A stretch of DNA of 27,817 nucleotides, taken from an uncultured Eubacteriales bacterium (lineage in GTDB: Bacteria; Bacillota; Clostridia; Oscillospirales; Oscillospiraceae). Made by a program: the position numbers and the translations under genes. The notes under the pieces are model-generated. The model was not told where the DNA came from and ran no database searches. It saw only the letters and a list, made by a program, of their open reading frames with translations. Within the stretch, counting starts at the first letter, position 1. Each line of letters starts with the position of its first letter. The DNA is taken from contig USAC01000021.1 in assembly GCA_900552475.1 (NCBI GenBank), positions 1-27,817 of the forward strand, in the 5' to 3' direction. Of the stretch, positions 6,585 through 15,484 are shown piece after piece.

Positions 6585-9500
6585 TTAGCTGATCTTCTTC
6601 CTGCGCAGCAGGGCACAGCCGGCGAGGGCCGTCAGGCCAAGCGCGCTGAGCCACAGCGTCAGATGGGTGTTGTCGCCCGTCTTGACGGAGGAGTCATCCG
6701 CGGGATTTTCGGGCTGGACAGGCTGCTCGGGCTGCTCGGGCGTCGTCGGCTCGGTGGGCTGCGTTGGGTCAGTGGGCTGCGTGCCGACCTCCGCGCCGCA
6801 GACGTCGCACTTGCCGTCGCCGTCGGCGTCCGTGTGTCCCACGGCGGGGATGACCTCACCGGGGGTGACAACAGTGCCGCAGGACTTGCAGACGAGGTCA
6901 CCGGTGAAGCCGTCCTCGGTGCAGGTGGCGCTCTTCACGCCGCGCAGCTCCGTGTCATGCCCGGCGGCGGGGATGACCTCGGTCTTGCTGGCGCCGCAGA
7001 CGGTGCAGGTATAGGTCAGGACGCCGTCTTCGGTGCAGGCGGCCGCCTTCGTGACGGTGCCGTTATCCCAGACGTGGTTGCCGCTTTCCGAGGGGCAGGC
7101 GACGAAGTACAGACGGATCACATCGTCCTTCTGGAGCTGGTACTTGTCCAGCGTGGCATAGAGCGTATTGCCGTCTTCATCGGCACCCAAAATGGGCATC
7201 TCGCCGTTGACGGTGAACATCCAGCCGGACCAGGGGCCGTAGGCCTTGTCGCCGGAGGAGAGGGCATTGCCGTTCGGGTCGGTGATGCCGGTGATGTAGC
7301 CGGGCGTGCCGCTGTAGGTATAGCCGCTCCTGGCGAGCACATCCAGCAGGGCGTCCGCCGCGGTGCGGCCGTCACCGGCGGTGCAGGTGTAGGAGCCGCC
7401 GGTCAGGCTCGCAAACGCGCCGAAGCCATTGCCGTCGACGTTGACGGTCACGGTGATGGGCTGGAGATTGGGATCCTCAATGCCCTCCGTGCCGATTACG
7501 GTGACGGTGGTGGAGATGGGCTGCTTATAGAACTTGGCGAACTGCGTGTAGGCGGGATCGCTCTGGAACTTCTCGTAGTACTTGGCGTACTCGGTGTAGG
7601 TCAGAACGCTGTCGATGGTGATGCGGGTGTTATACTTGGGCTGGGTCAGCAGCAGGTTCTCGTGGGAGACGACGGCGCTGTTGCTGGAGCGGAAGCAGCG
7701 GTACTGCTGCGCGTCGTACCAGCCGGGGATGTCGTCGGCCTTGACGCCGACGGCGTTGTAGGAATCCATGTCGCGGACAAACTTATAGCCGTCGCCGTCC
7801 GGGACGATCTCGATGAACGAGCGCATGTCGCCGGTGATGCGGTCGCGGTCGCTGTTTGCCTTGCGGATGCCCTCCCAGTAGACGTCCTCGGTGCAGACCT
7901 TCGTCATGAAGGCCGACGCCGCGTCCAGCTCGTCCTGTGTCAGGGGCTGGACGGTCAGGGTGATGTCCTTGCTCGCGAGCACGGTCATGGAGTCGTAGTC
8001 CTTGCCCTCGCCGCTGGGACGGGAGAGAATCTTCACCGTTACGGTGACGGTCTTGGCGCTCTGGCCGGGCAGCGGGCGGTAGGTCACCATGCGCGCGACG
8101 TTCGCCGTGGCCGGATCGGCGGAGACGATCACGCTGTCGTCGCTCGTGCAGAGTAGGATGGGCGTGTACTTGCCGTCGAAGTCCTGGTTATAGTCGCGGT
8201 AGGCGATGGTATTGAGCTGCCGCGTGGTGGGGAACTGGATGTCGGAGGTGACGCTCGCGGTGTCGATGGACGCGCTATCCTGCGGATCGTGCAGACCGTA
8301 TTCGGTCAGCGCGGCCTCGAGCAGGGCCTGATAGTCGAGCTCGCGGGGCGTGGTGTCGCGCTTGACGTCGACGGTGTAGACCCTGCTGACCGTGAGATCC
8401 TCGCGGCCGTTATAGGTCAGCGTCAGCGTCAGGGTCACGGAGGTGTCCTGCTTCGGGAGCGTCACCGTGGCCTTGTAGGGGGAGAAATAGGGGTAGGAGA
8501 CGTCGCTGACGGAGATGACGGCCGTGTCGCTGGAGCTCCACGCGGCGGTCGTCCACAGTTCAAGATCATCGCTCTCGTTATAGTCGACGCTGCCCGCGTC
8601 CACACCGGCCTTCAGGGGATACTTGGGCAGGCTGGTGAGATCGTCCGCGCTCTCCACCATCTCGGGGACGGTGATGCGGTCGGCCACGGTGCGCAGGGCG
8701 GCCATGGCCTTCGCCTCATCGAGACCGATGATGAAGTAGCACCCGGTGCTCTCCCGGGTATAGGTCTTGCCGTCGGTACCCTGACAGCTCAGGACGACGG
8801 TGGGGCGGACATTGCCCTCGGAGGCGGACGTGGTGCCGTTCGGGTTCCACTTATACTGGATCGTACCGTCGGCGGCGATGCCCACATAGGTCCAGCTGTT
8901 GGAGACGGCCTCCTTCATCGTCACGGTGACGTTCGTGATCCCGGCGGCGGCCAGCTTGGCGCGGATCATGGTCAGGGCATTTTCGTCTGTGCCGTAGGCG
9001 GGGGTGTAGTTGCCGGTGATGGCGGTGTCAGCGGCGCTGAGCTTCTCCTCGGCCGCAGTCTGCTCGGGGGACTTCTTCTCCGTCCAGATGGCGTAGAGGT
9101 TAAACGTCTCGTTGTCCGAGCTGCCGTCCCAGTAGTCATCGTCCCACGCGCGGTTGATGGTGGCGCCGTCGGCGTAGGCGACGGTGGAGCCGGAGCTGCT
9201 GGTGCCCCAGCCCGCGAACTCATAGCCCTCGCGGGAGAAGGCGCACTTCGTCAGCGCGGCGTCCTGCCCGAAGGGGACAACCTGATCGGCCATCGTGCCG
9301 GTGGTGGTGCTCTTGTCGCTGTACTTGATGTTGAACTTGATGATGTACTGGTAGTCGCGCCACTTGGCGATCAGCGTCACCTCGTCGCCGGAGAACACGG
9401 TATCCTTGGTGACGGCCTCGCCGAAGGAGCCGTCGGCGTTCTTGACGTACCAGCCCTCCAGCGCCTTGTTGGCGGGGAAATAGGTGTTGCTGGTATAGGG

Positions 9501-10988
9501 CAGACTGCTGTACACCTTGTCGGGCGTCACGGTCTTGTCCGCGATGGTGTTCTTGTAGCCGTTGCCGTCGAAGTGGACGGTGATGCCCTTCGTCCAGTGG
9601 GCATACATGACAAAGCCGTTTTCGGCATCGGCGGCGGTGAGCTTATAGGACAGGCTGATTTCATTGCCGCCCTCAGCCGCGTCGAACCAGCCGTCAAAGA
9701 TGTAGCCCGTCCGGATGGGATCGGCCACCTGACTGAACTTGGAGCCGCCGCTCTCGGTGACGATATAGTTGTAGTTGCTGCCGACGATGCCGGTGCGGGT
9801 GATATCCTCCGCCCCCTCGTAGTTGAGCTTCAGCGTGACATCCACGGGCAGGCCTCTCCACGCGGCATAGAGCGTGACGGTCTTGCCTTGCTCGCTGGCG
9901 AGGTTTCTGACGGTCTGTTCGTCCTGATAGGTGCCGTAGGAGGTGCCGGAATAGGTTCCCCAGCCGCTGAAGCTGTAGCCCGGGCGGGTGAAGGCGTTCT
10001 TCGGCAGCGTGACCTCCTCGTCATAGGCCGCGGAGATGCTCTCCATCGTGCCGGTGCCCTCGTTCGCGCTGAAGGCGATGGTATAGGTGATGGCCGTCCA
10101 CTTCGCCGTGCAGGTTATATCACCCGTGATGACCGTCTCCGCGGTCAGCTGCGTATCGCCGCTGAACCAGCCGCCGAAGGTATAGCCGCGCTTGGCGGGG
10201 GCGGCGGGCAGACGGCTGCCGATGGCGCTGCTTTGCGGGACGAGAACCTCCGTGGTGCTGCCGTCGTTGTCAAACGTGACGGTATAGGCGTCCGCCCACA
10301 CCGCATACAGGTCGAGATCCGCTTCAAGCGTGACGGCGGCACCGTCCTGATACAGAACCTCGCCGCCGGCCGAAGCGGCCCAGCCCACGAAGACCTTGCC
10401 GTCACAGGTGAAGGCGTTGGCCGGCAGGGTGCCCTTGCCGCCGTAGATCTTCTGCTGGACGGTATCGTCCGTGCCGTTGTTGGCGTGGAGCGTGACGAGC
10501 AGAGGCGTCCCGGCGGAGAAATTCCGCAGATAGACGCAGTCGTCGTTCTTGTCGGTGCTGCTGTCCTTCTTATAGACAACCTGCAGCACGTCGCCGCTCT
10601 TGGCGTCGATCTCCAGCGGCTTCCAGCTCTGGTCGCCGCTCTCGCCGTTTACGAGCGTGGTGCTCCCGAGCGTGATGGTACACTTGTCGTAGCGGATCTC
10701 GGAGGAGACCTTGTACTCAAAGGTCATGTGGACATCGCTCGTGAAAGTGAGCTGCAGCGTGCTGCTGGAGCTGCTCTTGCCCGCGTTGCCGGATATGAGG
10801 ACGTCCTCACCGTCAAGCGTCGTGACCTTCCACTTGTTCGTGCTGCCGGGGGCGCCGGGCTCGGTTTCCGCGATGACCGGCAGACCATCAAAATAGCCCT
10901 CGAGCGTCGCCGCGGCAAAGGCCGTCACGGGGACGAGACTCAGCGCCATGATGAGGGCGAGCAGCATGGAGAGAATGCGCTTTTTCAT
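6585..10988 (-). CDS. Giant wall-anchored protein with InlB-type repeats and a DUF4430 (transcobalamin-like) domain
   Basis: A 1467-residue exported protein. It has a signal peptide (residues 1 to about 26, ending TAFAAA) and a beta-rich N-terminal domain to about 160. Six InlB-B/Listeria-Bacteroides-type repeats run from about 163 to 635 (recurring GYxFxGW...YAxW). An Ig-like region follows at about 795-870. A DUF4430 domain lies at about 1173-1298 (VNVDGNGFGAF, GPWSGWMFTVNGE, LDKYQLQKDDVIRLYFV). Then come CxxC zinc-ribbon-like repeats at about 1304-1400, a Pro/Thr/Glu linker and a wall anchor (VKTGD, hydrophobic helix, RRKK). DUF4430 is related to the C-terminal domain of transcobalamin and intrinsic factor, so corrinoid binding outside the cell is plausible. 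The riboswitch upstream supports this. The chosen ATG follows AAAGGG by about 9 bases. The alternative is a general adhesin with an incidental DUF4430. Confidence 0.85.
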   Translation of the reverse strand: MKKRILSMLLALIMALSLVPVTAFAAATLEGYFDGLPVIAETEPGAPGSTNKWKVTTLDGEDVLISGNAGKSSSSSTLQLTFTSDVHMTFEYKVSSEIRYDKCTITLGSTTLVNGESGDQSWKPLEIDAKSGDVLQVVYKKDSSTDKNDDCVYLRNFSAGTPLLVTLHANNGTDDTVQQKIYGGKGTLPANAFTCDGKVFVGWAASAGGEVLYQDGAAVTLEADLDLYAVWADAYTVTFDNDGSTTEVLVPQSSAIGSRLPAAPAKRGYTFGGWFSGDTQLTAETVITGDITCTAKWTAITYTIAFSANEGTGTMESISAAYDEEVTLPKNAFTRPGYSFSGWGTYSGTSYGTYQDEQTVRNLASEQGKTVTLYAAWRGLPVDVTLKLNYEGAEDITRTGIVGSNYNYIVTESGGSKFSQVADPIRTGYIFDGWFDAAEGGNEISLSYKLTAADAENGFVMYAHWTKGITVHFDGNGYKNTIADKTVTPDKVYSSLPYTSNTYFPANKALEGWYVKNADGSFGEAVTKDTVFSGDEVTLIAKWRDYQYIIKFNIKYSDKSTTTGTMADQVVPFGQDAALTKCAFSREGYEFAGWGTSSSGSTVAYADGATINRAWDDDYWDGSSDNETFNLYAIWTEKKSPEQTAAEEKLSAADTAITGNYTPAYGTDENALTMIRAKLAAAGITNVTVTMKEAVSNSWTYVGIAADGTIQYKWNPNGTTSASEGNVRPTVVLSCQGTDGKTYTRESTGCYFIIGLDEAKAMAALRTVADRITVPEMVESADDLTSLPKYPLKAGVDAGSVDYNESDDLELWTTAAWSSSDTAVISVSDVSYPYFSPYKATVTLPKQDTSVTLTLTLTYNGREDLTVSRVYTVDVKRDTTPRELDYQALLEAALTEYGLHDPQDSASIDTASVTSDIQFPTTRQLNTIAYRDYNQDFDGKYTPILLCTSDDSVIVSADPATANVARMVTYRPLPGQSAKTVTVTVKILSRPSGEGKDYDSMTVLASKDITLTVQPLTQDELDAASAFMTKVCTEDVYWEGIRKANSDRDRITGDMRSFIEIVPDGDGYKFVRDMDSYNAVGVKADDIPGWYDAQQYRCFRSSNSAVVSHENLLLTQPKYNTRITIDSVLTYTEYAKYYEKFQSDPAYTQFAKFYKQPISTTVTVIGTEGIEDPNLQPITVTVNVDGNGFGAFASLTGGSYTCTAGDGRTAADALLDVLARSGYTYSGTPGYITGITDPNGNALSSGDKAYGPWSGWMFTVNGEMPILGADEDGNTLYATLDKYQLQKDDVIRLYFVACPSESGNHVWDNGTVTKAAACTEDGVLTYTCTVCGASKTEVIPAAGHDTELRGVKSATCTEDGFTGDLVCKSCGTVVTPGEVIPAVGHTDADGDGKCDVCGAEVGTQPTDPTQPTEPTTPEQPEQPVQPENPADDSSVKTGDNTHLTLWLSALGLTALAGCALLRRKKIS

Positions 10989-11046
10989 GTGTTCTTCCCT
11001 TTCGTGCAAATTTCGCGCCGACCGGCCGGGCGCTGCTTCTGCGCGC

Positions 11047-11079
11047 AAAAAAGCCTGCGCCGCCGCAGCGGTGCAGGCT
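11047..11079 (-). terminator. Intrinsic terminator in the surface-protein leader (riboswitch expression platform)
   Basis: On the minus strand AGCCTGC at the 5' side pairs with GCAGGCT, with further CCGC/GCGG pairing inside, and is followed by six T. It lies between the aptamer and the ATG. That placement would let ligand binding decide between termination and read-through. A GCCTGC in the segment just after the aptamer (near 11128-11136) could pair with the GCAGGC arm as an antiterminator. Confidence 0.8.
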
Positions 11080-11137
11080 CACATATCCAGAGACAAAGGA
11101 CAGAATCCGTGAGACGACCCGGTGTAGGCAGGCGCCC

Positions 11138-11303
11138 GACCGGACGGTCAGCGTATCTGACTTATCCGGCGCAGCCCGGCATCACAGTGACCCACTCGTG
11201 GGGAATCTCACCCCATTCCGCCCGCCCCTCTGACAGGGCAGACCGTCCGATCCATATGCTCTTTTACGCCGGGCAGACGCTCCCGGCAGAAATCGTATGC
11301 GAT
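11138..11303 (-). promoter_or_regulatory. Cobalamin riboswitch upstream of the DUF4430 surface protein
   Basis: The minus-strand RNA contains, in order, the conserved cobalamin-aptamer blocks. These are GGAATGGGGTGAGATTCC (consensus GGGAA..GGUG.AAAUCC), GAGTGGGTCACTGTGA (consensus CCCGC.ACUGU) and ATAAGTCAGATACGCTGACC (consensus AAGUCAGGAGACCUGCC). A 12-bp closing helix with one G-U pair joins GATCGGACGGTC (11241-11252) to GACCGTCCGGTC (11138-11149). It lacks the longer peripheral arms of the classical btuB element, so it fits the short cobalamin classes better. I see an aptamer by motif order, not by a covariance-model score. Expected action (family knowledge): bound cobalamin favours the downstream terminator and switches the gene off. 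Confidence 0.8.
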
Positions 11304-11309
11304 AACCGG

Positions 11310-11338
11310 AGTATAGCACAGGTGAGCTTTTATTGCAA
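11310..11338 (-). promoter_or_regulatory. Sigma-A promoter of the riboswitch leader
   Basis: TTGCAA (11333-11338) and TATACT (11310-11315) on the minus strand, 17 bases apart. The predicted start is near 11303, giving a leader of about 315 bases before the ATG. Confidence 0.72.
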
Positions 11339-11389
11339 GGGGGGAACGGTGTATTTGCGCCCGCGCCGCGAACGCTCCGGGGCGATAAT

Positions 11390-11424
11390 CGGGCGGGAGG
11401 AAGCCATAGACTTCCTCCCGCCCG
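11390..11424 (-). terminator. Hairpin downstream of prfB
   Basis: CGGGCGGGAGGAAG pairs perfectly with CTTCCTCCCGCCCG around a 7-base loop. No good U-tract follows. The core GGGAGGAAG...CTTCCTCCC recurs in the hairpin at 17976-18019. Confidence 0.6.
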
Positions 11425-11477
11425 GTATTTGTTGTTTATTGAATGATGTTGATGTTTCAAAAAATTTGCCGGTTGAC

Positions 11478-12602
11478 TTACTTCTTGAACTCCCCGTTCG
11501 CGGCGGCGGTCAGGTAGGCATTGATGAACCCATCAATGTCACCGTCCATGACGGCCTGGATGTTGCCCATCTCGTAGCCGGTGCGGGTGTCCTTGGCGAG
11601 GGTGTAGGGCATGAAGACATAGGAGCGGATCTGACTGCCCCACTCGATCTTCATCTGCACGCCCTTGATGTCGCTGATCTTCTCCGCGTGCTGCTGCAGC
11701 TTCAGCTCGGCGAGCTTCGCCTTGAGCATCTTCATGGCGTTGTCGCGGTTCTGGAACTGGCTGCGCTCCGTCTGGCAGAACACCACGATGCCCGTGGGCA
11801 GGTGGGTCAGGCGGACGGCGGAGGAGGTTTTGTTGATGTGCTGGCCGCCCGCGCCGCTGGAGCGGCAGGCCTGCATCTCGATGTCCTCGGGGCGGATCTC
11901 GATCTCGCTGTCGTCCTCAAGCTCGGGCATGACCTCGACGGCGGCGAAGCTCGTCTGGCGACGGGCGTTGGCATCAAACGGGGAGACGCGCACAAGGCGG
12001 TGCACGCCGTTCTCACTCTTGAGGTAGCCGTAGGCATTGTCACCCTCGATGAGGATGGTGGCGGACTTGATGCCCGCCTCGTCGCCGGCCTCATAGTCCA
12101 TGAGCTGATAGGTGTAGCCGTGGCGCTCGGCCCAGCGGGTATACATGCGGTAGAGCATCTCCGTCCAGTCCTGCGCCTCGGTGCCGCCGGCGCCGGCGTG
12201 GAAGGTCAGAATCGCGTTGTTCGCGTCGTACTCGCCGGAGAGAAGCGCGGCCAGACGGCGCTCGCTGATCTCCTTTTCGAGCTTTTCATAGCCCTCGATC
12301 ACGTCGGGCAGCTGGGACGCGTCGTCCTCCTCCTGCGCCATCTCGCAGAGCGTGAGCGTGTCCTCCCACTCAGAATTCAGGCGGTCCTGCTTGCGGATGC
12401 GGTGCTCCAGACGTTTGATCTGCTGGGAGACCTTCTGGCTGTGCTCCAGATTGTTCCAGAAGCCGTCCTGCTCCGTCTCCTTCTGCAGCGCGGCCAGCTC
12501 CTCGCGGGCCTTGGGGATGCCCAGCGCCTTCTCCAGATCCTGCAGCGTCGGCTCGAGCGCCTGCAGCTTCTGTTTATACTCGTCGTATTCAATGACTGCC
12601 AT
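11478..12602 (-). CDS. prfB: Peptide chain release factor 2
   Basis: A 374-residue class I release factor that reads UAA and UGA on the ribosome. The tripeptide anticodon SPF is present in RVSPFDANARRQTSF. The catalytic GGQ loop is in SGAGGQHINKTSSAVRLTH. The coiled N-terminal domain and length are normal. The ATG at 12602 is preceded by AAGGAG with 9 bases of spacing; a TTG 6 bases earlier would be too close. The gene reads in one frame, so it lacks the programmed +1 frameshift (an in-frame UGA near codon 25) that autoregulates prfB in many bacteria. Its own promoter is at 12644-12672. Confidence 0.96.
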   Translation of the reverse strand: MAVIEYDEYKQKLQALEPTLQDLEKALGIPKAREELAALQKETEQDGFWNNLEHSQKVSQQIKRLEHRIRKQDRLNSEWEDTLTLCEMAQEEDDASQLPDVIEGYEKLEKEISERRLAALLSGEYDANNAILTFHAGAGGTEAQDWTEMLYRMYTRWAERHGYTYQLMDYEAGDEAGIKSATILIEGDNAYGYLKSENGVHRLVRVSPFDANARRQTSFAAVEVMPELEDDSEIEIRPEDIEMQACRSSGAGGQHINKTSSAVRLTHLPTGIVVFCQTERSQFQNRDNAMKMLKAKLAELKLQQHAEKISDIKGVQMKIEWGSQIRSYVFMPYTLAKDTRTGYEMGNIQAVMDGDIDGFINAYLTAAANGEFKK

Positions 12603-12643
12603 CGTCAATATCTCCTTGCTGTCAAAAATTCCTTAGCCTTTCT

Positions 12644-12672
12644 ATTATAGCGATATTCCCCCATCTTGTAAA
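12644..12672 (-). promoter_or_regulatory. Sigma-A promoter of prfB
   Basis: TTTACA (12667-12672) and TATAAT (12644-12649) on the minus strand, 17 bases apart. Confidence 0.72.
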
Positions 12673-12709
12673 GGAGAAAGTACTGCTTTTCCGCCGTTTG
12701 CGCGCAAAA

Positions 12710-13927
12710 TCAGATCAGCAGACCATATTTTTCGCACAGCGGGAGCAGCGTCGCCTCCGGCAGGCTCCCCTCATAGAGTGCGCGCCCCTGATAGAGCCGC
12801 AGCGCGGCCTCGAGCAGTTCCGCGTCGTCGCAGACGAGACAGAGCGGCTTTTCAAGCTGGAACTGGCAGTCGACAAGCGCGTCGAGCTCGTCCCAGCTCC
12901 CGAGCGCGAGCGCGACCGTCGGCTCGGGCTCGGACTGTGCGTCCGCGAGCGCGTCCTCAAGCGACGCGTCCGCGCGGAGGACGGGGCCGTGTCCCGCGTC
13001 CGGGGAGAGGAGAAAGACGTCCTTCTCCGTCGCGGCGGGGAGCAGCTCCGGGTGCGCGGGGGAGGGGGGCGCGGGACGCTTCCCTTCGAGCGCGGCGCGC
13101 AGGGCGGCGATATGTGTCCGGTCGGTGCCGCAGCAGCCGCCGAAGATAGCGACGCCCGCTTCCAGCATCGCGGGGACGCAGGCGGTGAATTCCTCCGGCG
13201 GGCAGTCATAGACCGCACGGCCGTCGACAATCTCGGGCATCCCGGCGTTCGGCTTGGCGAGCAGCGGCACGCGCGCGTATTCGCGCAGGCGCTGCAGCAG
13301 GGGGAGCATCTGCGCGGGGCCAGCCGAGCAGTTCAGCCCGAAGGCGCTCACGCCCATGCCCTGCAGCACGGTGAGCGCGGCGGCCACGTCCGTCCCCGTC
13401 AGCGTGCGGCCCGTCGGGTCACAGGTGAAGGAGACAAAGATCGGCTTGTCACTCACGCTGCGCACGGCGAGTACGGCTGCGCGCGCGTCGGAGAGCGTCA
13501 TCATCGTCTCGATGGCGTAGAGGTCGACCCCGGCCTCCTCAAGCCCCGCGGCCTGTTCGGTGTAGATGTCTACCAGCTCCTCGAAGCTCGCCTCGCCGAG
13601 CGGGGCGAGAAACAGCCCCGTCGGGGCGATGTCGCCCGCGACCCATGCGCGGCCCGCCGCGGCCTCCTGCGAGAGGGCGGCAAGGCGGCGGTTATATTCC
13701 GCCGTCCGGTTCATGATGCCGCGCTCCTCGAGCTTCTGGCGGTTGGCGCCGAAGGTCGGCGCATAGACGACCCGGCTGCCCGCGTCGAGATAGCCGCGCT
13801 GCACCTCCCGGATCGTCTCCGGGTGCTCAAGCACCCACTGCTCGGCGCAGCTCTCGCCCGTGTAGCCGCGCTTTTGCAGCTCGGTGCCGGTTGCGCCGTC
13901 AAGAATCAGGGGAAAACGGATTTCCAT
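12710..13927 (-). CDS. Homocysteine S-methyltransferase (MetH N-terminal-type) with a short C-terminal remnant domain
   Basis: A 405-residue protein. Residues 1 to about 285 are a homocysteine S-methyltransferase barrel: LDGATGTELQ at the start, then the three zinc cysteines Cys200 (GLNCS) and Cys265/Cys266 (GGCCGT). These bind and activate homocysteine for methylation to methionine. Residues about 302-405 end in LLEAALRLYQGRALYEG...LPLCEKYGLLI. That looks like the LEAAL...GR...LPLAKKYG segment of the pterin-binding barrel of MetH, but far too short to be a whole barrel. There is no corrinoid domain. The ATG overlaps the stop of the RACo gene by one base (TGATG), so the two are translationally coupled in one operon. 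The methyl donor is probably the corrinoid module of the protein at 16071-17792 or a corrinoid protein elsewhere (inference). Confidence 0.85.
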   Translation of the reverse strand: MEIRFPLILDGATGTELQKRGYTGESCAEQWVLEHPETIREVQRGYLDAGSRVVYAPTFGANRQKLEERGIMNRTAEYNRRLAALSQEAAAGRAWVAGDIAPTGLFLAPLGEASFEELVDIYTEQAAGLEEAGVDLYAIETMMTLSDARAAVLAVRSVSDKPIFVSFTCDPTGRTLTGTDVAAALTVLQGMGVSAFGLNCSAGPAQMLPLLQRLREYARVPLLAKPNAGMPEIVDGRAVYDCPPEEFTACVPAMLEAGVAIFGGCCGTDRTHIAALRAALEGKRPAPPSPAHPELLPAATEKDVFLLSPDAGHGPVLRADASLEDALADAQSEPEPTVALALGSWDELDALVDCQFQLEKPLCLVCDDAELLEAALRLYQGRALYEGSLPEATLLPLCEKYGLLI

Positions 13928-15450
13928 CAGTTCATACCTCCGTCGGTCAATTCATCGAACGCCATGCCCGCGGCAAAGGCGTCTGCAAAATCCTGCTGTC
14001 CGGAGAGCTCCGCATAGCGGCAGCTCCCGGCGATGTGTGCGGCCTGCTGCCGCGCCGCGCCGTCGAGCGCGAGCATGGACGCCCCAGCGAGGGACGTGTT
14101 GCCCAGTCCGTGGATGCGCCCCGCGAGCGCGCGGGGGAGCATGCCGATGGCGATGGCGCTCTCAGGGCTGAGCCATGCGCCGAAGCCGCCCGCGAGATAC
14201 AGCCCCTCAATCTCGCCGAACGCCGTGCCGCTGCGCGCGGCAAGCACGCGGATCCCCGCGGCGATCGCCGCCTTCGCCAGCTGCAGCGCGCGCACGTCCG
14301 CCGCCGTGAGATAGACCTCCGGCGTGAGATAAAAGCGCGCGCCGCCGTATTCGTCGACCCGCAGCCGGGATCGCAGCGCCGCGGGAGCCTCCTCCGGCGG
14401 GAGGAGCCGCCCGGCGGGCGTAATCGCCCCGAGGTGCAGCAGCACCGCCGCAAGATCCACCAGCCCCGAGCCGCACAGCCCGCGCGGCGCGCCCCCGCCG
14501 ATCACGTCCATCAGAAAGCCGCCGCGCCAGACAACGTGGCTGACCGCGCCCGGCAGACCCGGCATGCCGCAGGCGATGCCCGCCCCCTCAAAGGCGGGCC
14601 CCGCAGCGACGGAGCAGCAGAGAAAGCCGCCGCGCCCGCCGAGGGCCATTTCGCCGTTCGTGCCCGCGTCCAGAAAGAGCACGCGTCCCGGCCGTCCGGC
14701 GAGCCCGGACGCGAGCAGACCCGCCGTGATGTCACCGCCGACATACCCCGCGATGCACGGCACGAGCCGCAGGGGGATGCCCTCGAGCGCATCCTCCGCG
14801 TCCCCGCGGAAGAGCGTTTCGGGCAGAAACGGCGCAGCGGCGAGGCCGCGCACGCTGTGCCCCGTGAAGAGCAGCTGCATAGCTGTGTTCCCGGCGAGGA
14901 CGACCTCGCGCAGGTCACCCTTCCCGCGCCCGGCCTTTTTGAGCAGGCCGCGGATCAGCGCCCACACCTGCGCGCGGATACGCTCCGAGAGCTCGCGCAG
15001 GCCGTCCGCCCGCTCGAGCGTATACTGGATGCGGCTGATGACGTCGGCACCGTAGGCCACCTGCGCGTTCCATGCGGCGTCCGTGCCCAGCGCGCGCCCG
15101 TCCGCGCGGTCATAGAGCCGGACGGCGACGGTTGTCGTCCCGAGGTCGACCGCGGCGGCGCAGCCCGTGCGCCCCGGCTGGACGCGCGGGGGCGCGGCGC
15201 TCTGCGTGAGGATCGCGCCCGCGCCCGTCTCCGGCAGCTCGATCTCGTCGCCGTCCGCCGGATGCACGCGGCAGGCAAGGCGCGGCACGCCGTTTATGCG
15301 CACGCGGCACTTGCCGCAGCGGCCGCGCCCGCCGCAGGCGGCGGGGAGGGAATAACCTGCGCCGCGCAGCACCTCCAGCAGCGTTTTTTCCTCCGCCGGA
15401 AGGGGCAGCGCGCGTGTTTCGTTGTTCAGCCGGACACGGATACTTGACAC
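13927..15450 (-). CDS. RACo-type corrinoid activation protein (2Fe-2S ferredoxin plus ASKHA ATPase, DUF4445)
   Basis: A 507-residue protein. An N-terminal [2Fe-2S] ferredoxin domain has Cys39, Cys45, Cys48 and Cys60 (C-x5-C-x2-C-x11-C). An ASKHA-type ATPase follows with AAVDLGTTTVAVRLYD, LFLDAGTNGEMALGG and CGSGLVDLAAVLL. Proteins of this family (RACo, RamA-like, DUF4445) use ATP and an iron-sulfur electron to reduce inactive Co(II) corrinoid to Co(I) on methyltransferases. It is shorter than the usual 600-650 residues, with little linker between the two parts. I chose the GTG at 15450 because GGGGGA lies 8 bases upstream; a TTG at 15456 is too close to it. It is first in the operon with the homocysteine methyltransferase and divergent from the corrinoid protein it probably serves. 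Confidence 0.88.
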   Translation of the reverse strand: MSSIRVRLNNETRALPLPAEEKTLLEVLRGAGYSLPAACGGRGRCGKCRVRINGVPRLACRVHPADGDEIELPETGAGAILTQSAAPPRVQPGRTGCAAAVDLGTTTVAVRLYDRADGRALGTDAAWNAQVAYGADVISRIQYTLERADGLRELSERIRAQVWALIRGLLKKAGRGKGDLREVVLAGNTAMQLLFTGHSVRGLAAAPFLPETLFRGDAEDALEGIPLRLVPCIAGYVGGDITAGLLASGLAGRPGRVLFLDAGTNGEMALGGRGGFLCCSVAAGPAFEGAGIACGMPGLPGAVSHVVWRGGFLMDVIGGGAPRGLCGSGLVDLAAVLLHLGAITPAGRLLPPEEAPAALRSRLRVDEYGGARFYLTPEVYLTAADVRALQLAKAAIAAGIRVLAARSGTAFGEIEGLYLAGGFGAWLSPESAIAIGMLPRALAGRIHGLGNTSLAGASMLALDGAARQQAAHIAGSCRYAELSGQQDFADAFAAGMAFDELTDGGMN

Positions 15451-15472
15451 GGGCAAAATCCCCCAATATAAT
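15444..15472 (+). promoter_or_regulatory. Perfect-consensus sigma-A promoter of the DUF2284/UroD-corrinoid operon
   Basis: TTGACA (15444-15449) and TATAAT (15467-15472) are separated by exactly 17 bases. The predicted start is near 15479. The -35 box lies inside the first codons of the RACo gene. Confidence 0.85.
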
Positions 15473-15484
15473 GGTTTTTACAAT

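Noticed and set aside
8289..12650. Open plus-strand frame of 1453 codons opposite the surface-protein and prfB genes
   Set aside because: It is a shadow of GC-rich genes on the other strand: composition is Gly/Ala/Val/Asp/Arg-rich with no domain, and it crosses a riboswitch, a terminator and two real genes.
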